Of a stretch of DNA of 64,000 nucleotides, positions 25,080 through 33,392 are shown piece by piece. The DNA lies in NCBI GenBank assembly GCA_030430575.1, contig JAUIKF010000027.1, positions 1-64,000 on the forward strand. Reading direction: 5' to 3'. Position 1 is the first letter of the stretch. The number at the start of each line of letters is the position of its first letter. A program made the translations under genes and the position numbers. The notes under the pieces are model-generated. The model saw only the letters and a program-made list of their open reading frames with translations, was not told the origin of the DNA and ran no database searches. The stretch is from Bacteroidia bacterium. GTDB taxonomy: Bacteria > Bacteroidota > Bacteroidia > J057.

Positions 25080-25610
25080 ATGAAACGTCTCATCTTATTT
25101 CTTTTCGTGAGCCTGTTCGGAATCCAATTGCTGACTGCGCAGCAGATCAAAATTACTTATAAAACATCAGAAGATGGGAAAGGAAAGTGGATTACGCAAG
25201 TTTACCTACAAGCAAGTTCTGAAGAAGCCATCGATGTGAGCGCTGTCAACTTCTCCATTACTTACCGCAAAGACTGTGCTACGATCACCAGCATGACAAC
25301 TCCATTGGATACCCTGTGGTCTACCATGCTCGCCCGTAAAGTCACGCAAAGTGATCTAGCCCTTACCTATCACGACTCCGTCTATGACACACGATTTCTG
25401 TTCGGCACTGCGCAGCCGCCAGTTCCACCTTATAAACCCATACAGGCTCCTAGTACCTCTGAGGCTCCTTTTCACGTCCTGACGATCATCACTGAAGGAA
25501 CTTGTGCCGCAGATATTTACCTAGAAGACGAATCCGAATTCAGCCCCAATCAGCTAGGTGATCCGACCTACACGCCGCTGCCTTATAGCATGGAAAGGGA
25601 AGGGAGTTGA
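25080..25610 (+). CDS. Secreted hypothetical protein
   Basis: A 176-residue protein with a signal peptide (about 1-20, ending LLTAQ). The mature part is probably a cohesin/Ig-like beta-sandwich (QVYLQASSEEAIDVSAVNFS, ITYRKDCATITSM, ADIYLEDESEF); secreted Bacteroidota proteins with T9SS tails often carry such a module after the signal. No T9SS domain is present here, so it may be a short stand-alone version. Two cysteines could form a disulfide. No definite family. Confidence 0.7.
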   Translation: MKRLILFLFVSLFGIQLLTAQQIKITYKTSEDGKGKWITQVYLQASSEEAIDVSAVNFSITYRKDCATITSMTTPLDTLWSTMLARKVTQSDLALTYHDSVYDTRFLFGTAQPPVPPYKPIQAPSTSEAPFHVLTIITEGTCAADIYLEDESEFSPNQLGDPTYTPLPYSMEREGS

Positions 25611-25707
25611 TTGCAGAATATCAATTGATGAACAAGGATTTTTGATGGCCTAAAGCTGCTTTTATTTCATAAATCATCAATCCTTGTTCGACATTCTGCA
25701 ATCATTC
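25609..25707. repeat. Imperfect inverted repeat after the secreted hypothetical gene
   Basis: GATTGCAGAATATCAATTGA-TGAACAAGGATT on the left pairs imperfectly with AATCCTTGTTCGACATTCTGC-AATC on the right, with a central loop of about 30 bases. It could terminate transcription (no clean T-run) or be a small palindromic element. It starts at the stop codon. Confidence 0.65.
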
Positions 25708-25758
25708 CTACATAAAGGGTATATTTAAATGAAAATGAAGAATTAAGGGAGAGGATTC

Positions 25759-27102
25759 ATGCAAAAACGCATTCACTCATTCTATCAATCACTCATTCTA
25801 TCATTCTCCCCCCTCTGGACGATCGTCCTCCTCATCCACGCTGGCTATTTTGGGTACCAAATAGCCCATCAGCGGCTGGAAGTCGCTGATTCTTCGGAGT
25901 TCTTGATCCTGGCTGACAACATTCAGCAGCATGGGACTTACTACTGCGGAGATTTGAATCAACCGATCAGAACCGACTATTACAGCAAGCGCAGCCCCCT
26001 ATATCCTTTTCTCATCATCGCCCTCAAATCACTCTGGGACAGTGATTTTGTGGTCATTTTGTTCCAAAACCTGATTTCTCTCTTCAATATTTGGCTGCTG
26101 CTGCAAATCTTATCATTAAAAGGGTTTCCAAGCGAGAAGCGCTGGTGGCTCCTGCCCTTCCTCCTGTTTTACCCCGCCCAATTGATCTACGCCAATCTCC
26201 TCATGACCGAACTCCTGCTACAAGGATTCATCCTCGGCATGGTCTGGTCTTTGGTGAAATTTGATTCGGAGAAAAAGGGAAAATACCTATGGATATACCA
26301 TGGCTTATTATGCCTGGCCATCCTCACCAAACCTGTGATGTACGTCTATGCCGTGCCCAGCCTAGCCACCATAGGGTTCTTATTCTGGAAAAGTCATCGC
26401 TTTCGATGGGGGCATGGCCTGAGTGTGATCCTCCCGTTTTTAGTGGTATTGGGCGTAGGGAAATGGAACCAACAGCGCATGGGCACTTTCCATTATTCTA
26501 GCATCCAGATCATCAATTTACTCCAATACAACACCTATTACAGCCTTCTTTCAGACGAAGGCACTGCCTACGCAGATTCCGTCGTGGATGGCATCGCCTA
26601 CCAAGCGGACGAAATGGCTGACTATGCAGCGCGCGAATCATTTATCCAAACCCAATGCCTCCATCACCTCTCTGCCCATAAATGGGCCTATTTCAAGCTC
26701 CATCTCAAAGGTATAGGCAATTTTTTCATCGACCCAGGACGGTTTGACCTTTATACATTTCTCGGCAGAGAAAAGCGAGAAGGCAAGGGCAGAGGGTTGC
26801 TGTATTATTATAGTAAAGAAGGCTACACTGGAATATTCAGTTACCTCAAGCTCCAACCCCTAGGGCTTGTATTCCTCCTGGTCCTCATCGCCATTTTCAA
26901 CCTGATCAAATTCCTCGGAATGCTCTATTTTGGCCTACATCGACGAATCAGCCTGATAGATAAGGTCATTTTGCTTGCCCCCATCTTGTATTTGGCTGTC
27001 CTTACCGGACCGCTTGGGGCGAGTCGCTTTGCCCTGCCAGTGTTTCCGTTGTTGGTGATTGTGGCTTTGTTGGGGATGGAGAAATGGAGGGAGAATAAGT
27101 AA
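25759..27102 (+). CDS. Polytopic membrane glycosyltransferase (GT39/ArnT-like)
   Basis: A 447-residue protein with roughly ten membrane spans. The first extracytoplasmic loop has the acidic catalytic type motif of GT-C enzymes (EVADSSEFLILADNI, then YYSKRSPLYPFLI). Spans with FYPAQLIYANLLMTELLLQG resemble ArnT/PMT-like dolichyl- or undecaprenyl-phosphate-sugar transferases that glycosylate lipids or proteins on the outer face. No donor or acceptor can be assigned. The first dozen codons overlap a CATTCTATCAATC simple-repeat string, giving the odd start MQKRIHSFYQSLILSF; an alternative start inside span 1 cannot be excluded. Confidence 0.75.
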   Translation: MQKRIHSFYQSLILSFSPLWTIVLLIHAGYFGYQIAHQRLEVADSSEFLILADNIQQHGTYYCGDLNQPIRTDYYSKRSPLYPFLIIALKSLWDSDFVVILFQNLISLFNIWLLLQILSLKGFPSEKRWWLLPFLLFYPAQLIYANLLMTELLLQGFILGMVWSLVKFDSEKKGKYLWIYHGLLCLAILTKPVMYVYAVPSLATIGFLFWKSHRFRWGHGLSVILPFLVVLGVGKWNQQRMGTFHYSSIQIINLLQYNTYYSLLSDEGTAYADSVVDGIAYQADEMADYAARESFIQTQCLHHLSAHKWAYFKLHLKGIGNFFIDPGRFDLYTFLGREKREGKGRGLLYYYSKEGYTGIFSYLKLQPLGLVFLLVLIAIFNLIKFLGMLYFGLHRRISLIDKVILLAPILYLAVLTGPLGASRFALPVFPLLVIVALLGMEKWRENK

Positions 27103-27325
27103 CTTCTGTGAAAAAGTCTTTTTCAGTTTAAAAAAGATGGAAGTCAAATACTATTCTCAACCCTCGATAAGTACAAATAACGAACAAGAAATAATAAAGG
27201 AAAAAGGGAAGAATCCGCTAGATAAACCTTACAGAAAAACACTTTTGACTTCCTTGTTCATTATTTATTATTCTTACTTAACCTGGCGATTCAATCTTGA
27301 ATAAATACCAAAACCAAAAACCTTC

Positions 27326-29005
27326 CTACCCCACCTCACTCCCCACCAGTCCCATCAGCCTAGCCATGAATTGATCAAAGCGGCGTGTATTGCCGTGGAA
27401 GACAAGATGTGGTAACTGCCGTAGGTCTTGGGGAATGGCCTCCGCATCGTCTGTGACGAGGATCACCCGCTTCTTCATCGCATGGGCGATGCCCACCTTA
27501 TAAATGGCGTCTGAAGCTCCCGCATCAACATTTACGATCATGAGGTCAGCTTGGCCGAGCATCTTTTGAAAGGGGTCGGTCTGGGTTTCCTGGTCTACCC
27601 AGCGGTCCCGCAAGGTGTGAAACCCTTGACTGCTGAGCGTATTTTCCAATTCGTACTGCAACGTACGTGTCCACTCCTTGTCCTTGGACAGACTCAGGAA
27701 GCAAGTCGCCGTAGGGCGACTTAGGTCGGGCACTCGACGGGTATAGCCTGGGGCAGCTTGCCCAGGAGGAGGTGTTTCTTTTTTTTCCACCAAAGACCTA
27801 AACCACGCCAACACCAACTTTTCGATCAACACATGATGCTCCTGGTTGGCAAGGGAAACTTTGAGGTGGCCTGTACTATTTGTGAAATCGAGGGAAAGAC
27901 TACAATTACGCCCAGTAATTACTTGCAGCATTTCAAGGTTGATATGGGCAATCGCAGATTGGTGTTCCTTAAAAATGCGGCGTAATTGGAAGAAACTCAG
28001 CCCCTTATAGGCTTTTTGATTCTTGGTAACCACTTCTACCACGGGCGGCACCTGAAACACATAGCGCACACTGACCCGATTAAACAATTCAATGAACTGA
28101 TCCACAGAAAAACTAGGGACATCAAATTCAAAGGTTCGGTCAACCTCATCTGGGAACACACGACCTGCCTCTACAGACAGCGCATTCCATATCAGGTCCG
28201 TGACGTCATCTACCTGGCTCGCAGGCGCGCTGATCTCGATCTCTGCATTGGGCCCTTTGGCAAGTGGATGGAAGGAAAGCATCAAGTCTATCCAATGACC
28301 TTGACGGTTGGTAACGTCCAAGAATAGGGTCAAGAGCGTATGTCGCCGCTGGTTGAACATATACCGCAATTCCTCCCGCTGTATGTCAAAATAATAATCC
28401 CCATCCGTCGTCTCCAGTTGGGCGTGGAAGGACCGATAATCCATAAACTTGTCAGATAGCTCGTCCAGCAGCGCCAGTAAAGCATAAATGGACAATTGTC
28501 GGTCAAAATAGAAATTGTCACTCAAGGTGATATTCGCCTTTTTGTATCCGGAAGAAGGGGGAAAAAAGGGCACAAGCGGTTCTTCTTTATCGTTCGACTT
28601 GGCAGATTTACCTTCCGTTTTGGGTAAATTGGGCAAAGGCTCCCCGAGCAAGATGGCTCGGATCAGCTGATTTTCGCGCCTGTCGCGCGCTGCAATCACA
28701 AATTGCGCCTTGGCGTGATCCCTTATCGGATCGAAGTGAATATGCACCCGCACCACCCGAAAATCCGTCGCTATGGAAGAGGTAGAGAAAGACCTGACAT
28801 TCCCTTCGTAGGTCTTGTATTGCATCGCCAGTTCTTCATGGCTCAACCCATAAAATGTCTGCCCATCTTTGGTGGTGAGGTAGGCGTGAAAAGGGGTCTG
28901 ATCCAAAAACTGATCTGTGATCTGCTGAAGGCGATCCATCAGGACCTGCAAGGGGACTTGCGTCCCAAAAATAAAGCGGCCATATAGGGGCGTAATTGCA
29001 TCCAT
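27326..29005 (-). CDS. Unrecognised protein: three tandem domain repeats plus C-terminal NDT/TIR-like domain
   Basis: A 559-residue protein without signal or membrane spans, so probably cytosolic. Three related units lie at about 8-118, 163-282 and 290-405, each built around a shared core: FHAYLTTKDGQTFYGLSHEE (39-58), FHAQLETTDGDYYFDIQREE (193-212) and VVEVVTKNQKAYKGLSFFQL (322-341). Each core is followed by paired strands (VRVHIHF, IDLMLSF, CSLSLDF). The C-terminal 430-553 looks like the nucleoside 2-deoxyribosyltransferase/TIR-related fold (TCFLSLSKDKEW, QADLMIVNVDAGASDAIYKV, GIAHAMKKRVILVT, DLRQLPHLVF). The usual catalytic Glu in the YELG position is Lys503, so it may bind nucleotides without cleaving them. 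Start 29005 is the first ATG; a TTG 33 codons upstream is possible. Function unknown. Confidence 0.75.
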   Translation of the reverse strand: MDAITPLYGRFIFGTQVPLQVLMDRLQQITDQFLDQTPFHAYLTTKDGQTFYGLSHEELAMQYKTYEGNVRSFSTSSIATDFRVVRVHIHFDPIRDHAKAQFVIAARDRRENQLIRAILLGEPLPNLPKTEGKSAKSNDKEEPLVPFFPPSSGYKKANITLSDNFYFDRQLSIYALLALLDELSDKFMDYRSFHAQLETTDGDYYFDIQREELRYMFNQRRHTLLTLFLDVTNRQGHWIDLMLSFHPLAKGPNAEIEISAPASQVDDVTDLIWNALSVEAGRVFPDEVDRTFEFDVPSFSVDQFIELFNRVSVRYVFQVPPVVEVVTKNQKAYKGLSFFQLRRIFKEHQSAIAHINLEMLQVITGRNCSLSLDFTNSTGHLKVSLANQEHHVLIEKLVLAWFRSLVEKKETPPPGQAAPGYTRRVPDLSRPTATCFLSLSKDKEWTRTLQYELENTLSSQGFHTLRDRWVDQETQTDPFQKMLGQADLMIVNVDAGASDAIYKVGIAHAMKKRVILVTDDAEAIPQDLRQLPHLVFHGNTRRFDQFMARLMGLVGSEVG

Positions 29006-29133
29006 ATGGCCACAAGTTACAAAATTGCTGGGTTGTGGTGCCCTTCTGAGTAAGGCTTTTGTTGCTTTATTCGAAAGCTTCCTTCCAAAATCCTTGTTCT
29101 TCAATTATCATTCGAAATTCAATGCCTTTACTC

Positions 29134-29493
29134 CTACATCGCCTCAAACCCCAACGCCTCTATAGCGCTAGCCTGCCCTTCAACCACATATACGACCACT
29201 TCCCGGCCCGTCTCACAAATACATCCTCCACACGCTTCGGCAGAAAGGTCGCCATTGACTTTTAATTTGACTACCCCTATATCGTGATCCTCCAGGTAAG
29301 TAGCGACTTCTTCTTCCAGGCCTTCACAGTCCAAGACACTCCCTCCCCCACCCCATGGGTCCGCACATTGTGTCTCTTGGTAACCGTATTTATCCAATTG
29401 TACCAAAGCATGTGAAAAGGGTAAACTGTTGCAAGCAGTTATGGTGAAAAGGACAAGAATAAGGGGTCCAACTGGCTTCATTAGCGTTTTCAT
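29134..29493 (-). CDS. Small cysteine-containing lipoprotein
   Basis: A 119-residue lipoprotein with lipobox TITAC (Cys21). The mature part contains the paired cysteine stretch EACGGCICETGR (near 87-98) and two further cysteines (TQCADPWGGGG, VLDCEGLEEE), suggesting disulfides or metal binding in the periplasm. The C-terminal VVVYVVEGQASAIEALGFEA looks like the end of an alpha/beta domain. No named family was recognised. It lies 128 bases upstream of, and co-directional with, the three-repeat protein, so co-transcription is possible. Confidence 0.7.
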   Translation of the reverse strand: MKTLMKPVGPLILVLFTITACNSLPFSHALVQLDKYGYQETQCADPWGGGGSVLDCEGLEEEVATYLEDHDIGVVKLKVNGDLSAEACGGCICETGREVVVYVVEGQASAIEALGFEAM

Positions 29494-30073
29494 TTCGTTT
29501 AGCTTTCTATGGTTGTGTAAAGGAATTACTAATTGACTGATTATTAATTAATAATTCATATAACAATGACGGAATGAAACGCTAGAATTGTATGGGGAGG
29601 GGAAAAATACTGATCGAACGTGTAGGATCAATAGGTAACTGTTATTGAATAGCTTTTAGGTGTATTGGAGGGATCATTTAGGGGTAAAAAAAATTGCCAA
29701 AACAGCGTTGCTGTCATTTCGAGCGCCAAATGGGCTGTCGCCCGCGCCAAAAGATGATGACATTGGAAGGCTTTGCCTTGACACATTGAACCCACCCTTT
29801 CGTTTCGACGCCCTCCCTTGGAAATGGAGGGCTAACGAGCCTCAAAATGGCGAAGCCATTTTCTAGTGGTCCCTCTTGAGGGGACGCCAAAGCCGAAGGC
29901 TTTGCGGAGGGAGGAAAAATCTAGCAATGTGGTCTAGAAGCCTGGAAATAACCATTCGAAAGGGCATTTTAGATTTCTCCTGTTGGTCGAAATGACAACT
30001 TTGTTGTTATGAAATGGCCAGATTTTTTTTACACGATAACCAATTTGAACTTGAACTTGATTTTGAACTTGCC
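29494..30073. other. Gene-free gap with a composite GTCATTTCGA inverted-repeat element
   Basis: The first part has an AT-rich string (ATTGACTGATTATTAATTAA at about 29530). From about 29707 to 30002 lies a GC-richer composite, bounded by TGTCATTTCGA (29712-29722) and its complement TCGAAATGACA (29987-29997). It contains internal palindromes: AAAATGGCGAAGCCATTTT near 29845; GCCCTCCCTTGGAAATGGAGGGC near 29810 (split here as CCCTCCCTTGG and AATGGAGGG); AAAGCCGAAGGCTTT near 29890. GTCATTTCGA-ended inverted repeats are familiar non-coding elements in Bacteroidota. A TTGAACTTGA tract (30045-30071) ends at the next gene. No credible coding frame. Confidence 0.6.
30045..30071. repeat. TTGAACTTGA short repeat tract
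   Basis: Three TTGAACTTG-type units in a row end 2 bases before the stop codon of the minus-strand flavoprotein gene. A near-identical tract lies at 39541-39578, again directly beyond a stop codon. Confidence 0.75.
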
Positions 30074-31303
30074 CTACCTCCCTCGTATCAAGCGCCAATA
30101 AAAAGAAGGTTTGCTCAGCTCCTTGCGGATGTCCAACTCCTCAAACATCATGGTAAGCAAATCGCGAATGGCAGAATTTCGGTTGGCGCGACGCACGACG
30201 AAGTTAAAGAGAGAGGGAAAATTGACGAGGCGCTGCATCTTGTGGCTGAGGTTCAATTCAGCCCAGAGTTTTTTGTAAATGGCCTCGTCATAGGTTTTGA
30301 GAAATTCGGCGGAAAAATCGCCTGTCTCAAAGCACTTCATCGCATGCTGTGCTGCGATGCGCCCGCTGATCATGGCATTGCCAATTCCTTCTCCAGAAAA
30401 GGGATCGATCAAGGAAGCAGCATCGCCAATGAGCATAAATCGATCACCCGAGATCTCACGCTTCTTAGATCCCAATGGCAATCCAAAGCCTGAAATCACC
30501 CCTTCCAATTGGGCATCTTTGAACCGATGTTTGAGGGCGGGGTGGGTAGCCACAACCTTTTGAAGATTTGCGCGCAAATCAGTTTTGGTGCGGCGTAGGT
30601 CCTTGGATAGCATGCCCAAGCCTACATTGGCGGAGCCGTTGGGCAGGGGAAATACCCAAAAGTAGCCAGGGAGCAGGTCTTTGAGGAAATGTAATTCGAT
30701 GAAATCTTCTTCGTGAAAGTCTGTCACGCCGGTATAATAAGCGCGAACCGCCGCACTATGATGCGCACGGTCCATCGTGATCCCAGCCAGCTGCTTCGCA
30801 GCGATCGAATGCGCGCCGTCGGCAGCGAGGAGGAGTTTGGCTGTGAGTTCCTTTTGCCCATCACTCACCATCACTTTATTCGTATCAACTACCACCTTTT
30901 TTCCCTGAAACCCCTCCAGTACTTCCAGCCCGACGTGTTGCCGCTTGGCTTCTTTGAACAGAAAATCATCAAAATCCATCCGTCGGCTGATAAAGCCTGG
31001 CGCATGTTCCATTTGGGGATTACGGGCACTTTTAAACGGGACGTCCAATGCTTCGCCATTCGGTGCAAAAAAACGAATGCCCCAGGAACCCAGTTTTTCA
31101 GGGAAATCATAAAGCTGCTGGAGGCTTTCAGGCGAAAGGTATTTGAGCAAGGAGACCACCTTCCCGCTAAGGGCATCTCCACAAACCTTGTCGCGGGGAA
31201 ACGTCGCTTTATCTACCATTGCTACTTTCAGTCCTGAAGTTGCGAGGGCGATGGCGGCTGTAGCACCTCCCGGACCTGCACCTAAGATGAGAATATCGTA
31301 CAT
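30074..31303 (-). CDS. Geranylgeranyl reductase family FAD-dependent oxidoreductase
   Basis: A 409-residue flavoprotein. The N-terminal Rossmann motif is GAGPGGATAA (8-17), followed by the family motif DKVCGDALSG (about 37-46), LLLAADGAHS, and the FAD-binding GDRFMLIGDAASLIDPFSGE and GIGNAM. Relatives reduce isoprenoid chains (ChlP/GGR) or hydroxylate/reduce other substrates, so the substrate cannot be fixed; menaquinone or carotenoid side-chain reduction is plausible. ATG 31303 is chosen because the longer frame would overlap the divergent lipoprotein gene, which starts only 24 bases away. The two genes must share a very short divergent promoter region or have promoters inside each other. 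Confidence 0.9.
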   Translation of the reverse strand: MYDILILGAGPGGATAAIALATSGLKVAMVDKATFPRDKVCGDALSGKVVSLLKYLSPESLQQLYDFPEKLGSWGIRFFAPNGEALDVPFKSARNPQMEHAPGFISRRMDFDDFLFKEAKRQHVGLEVLEGFQGKKVVVDTNKVMVSDGQKELTAKLLLAADGAHSIAAKQLAGITMDRAHHSAAVRAYYTGVTDFHEEDFIELHFLKDLLPGYFWVFPLPNGSANVGLGMLSKDLRRTKTDLRANLQKVVATHPALKHRFKDAQLEGVISGFGLPLGSKKREISGDRFMLIGDAASLIDPFSGEGIGNAMISGRIAAQHAMKCFETGDFSAEFLKTYDEAIYKKLWAELNLSHKMQRLVNFPSLFNFVVRRANRNSAIRDLLTMMFEELDIRKELSKPSFYWRLIRGR

Positions 31304-31327
31304 TGCAAAAAAATTCCAAATCAATTC

Positions 31328-32338
31328 ATGAAACAATTGTCCTTTTCCCTAGCCATCCTGTTACTCCTCAGCGCGTGTAGCAGCGCTTACAAAGCCCCCA
31401 AAGAGCCATTTGAAGGCTTCCCCACCCCGACCGCACTAGACTACAGCTCCCTCGACAATTGGTCTGCTTCCCCCCTCAAAAAAGACTTTGCGGACACCAT
31501 CCCTGAGACAGTAGGCGGCGAATCGCAGGACACTGCGAAGGTAGACGTATTTTTCATACATCCCACCACCTATGTCGGTGGAAAAACCTGGAATGACGAC
31601 CTAAAACAGGAGAAATACATCAAGGCCACAGACCAGCGGGCCATTAAACACCAAGCCAGTGTATTCAATCACGTCTGCCGCGTATATGCACCTCGCTATC
31701 AGCAGATGGTCTACAGTGGTTTTTTTGCAAAAGATACCCTCTCTAGAAACAAAGCCCTCGCCATCGCTTACCGTGACGTACGGACCGCTTTTCGCTATTA
31801 CCTCCAGCATCACAACCAAGGGCGTCCTTTTATCCTAGCGTCTCATAGTCAGGGCAGCCTTCACGCCATTCGCTTGATTCGAGATGAAATTGATGGACAA
31901 GATCTGCAAAAACAACTGGTAGCCGCTTACCTGGTAGGCTGGCCAGTCTCATCTGATACTTCTTTTGCCGTCCTACAACCCTGTACCCAAAGTGACGAGA
32001 CAGGATGCTATGTGACATGGAATTGTTATTTGAGAAATCACTATCCCAAGTACTACGACCCCTATTTTAAAGGTGCTCATGTCACCAATCCCATCTCTTG
32101 GCGGAGTGACACCCTCCTTGCGCCTAAGTCGTCCCACAAAGGCCTCCTGTGGGCCAATTATAAGAAAATCTATCCCAACCTCGTCAATGCACAGGCCCAT
32201 GAGGGCATCCTATGGGTCAGCAGGCCCTTGTTTTTCATCCGTCGCAAAGATTATCACGTAGCGGATTACAATCTGTTCTGGCTAGACATTCGTGCGAATG
32301 TGGCGGAGCGGGTGGAGGCGTATTTGGAGAAGTTTTGA
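31328..32338 (+). CDS. DUF3089 alpha/beta-hydrolase-like lipoprotein
   Basis: A 336-residue lipoprotein with lipobox LLSAC (Cys17). The DUF3089 domain covers most of the mature protein: KVDVFFIHPTTYVGGKTWND, VFNHVCRVYAPRYQQM, ASHSQGSLHAIRL and YLVGWPV. The nucleophile elbow SHSQGS places the probable catalytic serine at S174, as in lipase-like hydrolases. It is predicted to be a periplasmic or outer-membrane esterase-like enzyme; the substrate is unknown. It is divergent from the flavoprotein. A perfect TTTTGGG heptamer tract begins 2 bases after its stop. Confidence 0.88.
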   Translation: MKQLSFSLAILLLLSACSSAYKAPKEPFEGFPTPTALDYSSLDNWSASPLKKDFADTIPETVGGESQDTAKVDVFFIHPTTYVGGKTWNDDLKQEKYIKATDQRAIKHQASVFNHVCRVYAPRYQQMVYSGFFAKDTLSRNKALAIAYRDVRTAFRYYLQHHNQGRPFILASHSQGSLHAIRLIRDEIDGQDLQKQLVAAYLVGWPVSSDTSFAVLQPCTQSDETGCYVTWNCYLRNHYPKYYDPYFKGAHVTNPISWRSDTLLAPKSSHKGLLWANYKKIYPNLVNAQAHEGILWVSRPLFFIRRKDYHVADYNLFWLDIRANVAERVEAYLEKF

Positions 32339-32339
32339 G

Positions 32340-32394
32340 TTTTGGGTTTTGGGTTTTGGGTTTTGGGTTTTGGGTTTTGGGTTTTGGGTTTTGG
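32340..32394 (+). repeat. Perfect heptamer array (TTTTGGG)7.9
   Basis: Seven exact copies of TTTTGGG followed by TTTTGG run without interruption, starting one base after the DUF3089 stop codon. This is the cleanest of the heptamer tracts. It resembles ciliate telomeric repeats in composition, and with seven GGG runs spaced by TTTT it is a strong G-quadruplex candidate. Confidence 0.97.
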
Positions 32395-32421
32395 AAATTA
32401 AGAAAATAATCCTTCTCTGCT

Positions 32422-33123
32422 TTACCCTACCTTCAAACTAGGTGCGGAGCTTTCTACTGGCATATTTACGCCTTCACGTAAGATCGAAACGCCCATCATA
32501 GCCAGCCAGGCAGCTTTAATATGAAACAGGGGTTTATAGATTTCAAAATTGTCAGGGATCATCAAGATCACCATCATGGCTGAAAAGCCCAATAAGAGCG
32601 TCATCCAACCTAGCCATGAGCTGACGATTTGCCACTTTATAAATGCAGCCCCCAATAATACGAGTCCTACCCCCGAAAAAATTCGCCCAAAACGGACGAG
32701 ACAAGTGACATAATGATTGGTGAACATGAGATTATCCGTGTATTGCTGGATTTCAGCTAGCGGCTTGCCAGCAGTCTTTCCTACTCCCCAGGCCCCGTAA
32801 GAATAATAAAAGGCACTGGCAAGAGCCAGGACAAAAGTACCTACGATCACCATACCAACTCCTGGAATGATGACAGCCCGATTGGGTTTCTTCGCAGTGA
32901 TAGATGCCAGGGCAAATATGGCGATTCCCATGACGACCCATCCAAAAATATGTATCCTATACATCCAGATCCAATACCATAGGTTTTCCCCTATAGCAGC
33001 AAAGTCTGTTGTCATAAAATATTCCCCTATATGATGGGGCAAAAGCATCCAGCCAGCCCATAATAGCGCGGCCGCTGCGAGAAAGGACCATCCCGTAAAT
33101 TTTGTTTCAATACCTTTTTTCAT
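32422..33123 (-). CDS. Polytopic membrane protein of unknown function
   Basis: A 233-residue protein with about six membrane spans (near 12-30, 48-68, 83-105, 140-160, 165-182 and 195-215). It has conserved-looking HIFGW, AFYYSYGAWGVGK and NHYVTCLVRFGR segments. It resembles small DUF4386-like or quinone-associated membrane proteins only in general plan, and no family is assigned. The start at ATG 33123 is two codons inside a TTG-started frame. It is convergent with the DUF3089 gene across the heptamer array. Confidence 0.7.
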   Translation of the reverse strand: MKKGIETKFTGWSFLAAAALLWAGWMLLPHHIGEYFMTTDFAAIGENLWYWIWMYRIHIFGWVVMGIAIFALASITAKKPNRAVIIPGVGMVIVGTFVLALASAFYYSYGAWGVGKTAGKPLAEIQQYTDNLMFTNHYVTCLVRFGRIFSGVGLVLLGAAFIKWQIVSSWLGWMTLLLGFSAMMVILMIPDNFEIYKPLFHIKAAWLAMMGVSILREGVNMPVESSAPSLKVG

Positions 33124-33227
33124 AGTCAAATTTCTTATATCAGTCTAGATACAAATAAAGAAGTTATAATTTAATAAAGCAATAAGATTATAAAATTATA
33201 ATATAATTATTAAAAAGCTTGAGAATT

Positions 33228-33362
33228 ATGAAATATGGCGAATACATGCAATTATTTACGTACTGTCGTACAATTGTAGTAGGAATGCTTTTTTTGTGTA
33301 GTACCATTGTATGGGCAATTTTTAAGGAAAAAATCATTGGATTGACAACCTTGTTGTTTTAG
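33228..33362 (+). CDS. Possible 44-residue membrane peptide
   Basis: A short frame, ATG 33228 to TAG 33362, encodes a peptide with a single hydrophobic stretch (TIVVGMLFLCSTIVWAIF). It ends 30 bases before the beta-helix gene. It could be a leader peptide or chance; codon use is not informative at this length. Listed because it fills most of an otherwise empty gap. Confidence 0.2.
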   Translation: MKYGEYMQLFTYCRTIVVGMLFLCSTIVWAIFKEKIIGLTTLLF

Positions 33363-33392
33363 AAAATCAAGACTTTTCAAAAACTTTAGGTT

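Noticed and set aside
27137-27304. A 55-codon plus-strand frame after the glycosyltransferase gene
   Set aside because: AT-rich with no recognisable features beyond a few hydrophobic residues near the end; not distinguishable from chance.
29494-30073. A tRNA or other structured RNA gene in the palindrome-rich gap
   Set aside because: No cloverleaf with T-loop and anticodon features could be drawn; the palindromes look like nested repeat elements.
30014-30493. A 159-codon plus-strand frame opposite the flavoprotein gene
   Set aside because: It lies antisense to the well-supported geranylgeranyl-reductase-family gene, and its start is made of TTGAACTTGA repeat sequence.
32340-32394. The TTTTGGG array as a true linear-chromosome telomere
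   Set aside because: It is internal, only 55 bases long, flanked by ordinary genes on both sides and one of several different heptamer tracts; nothing suggests a chromosome end.
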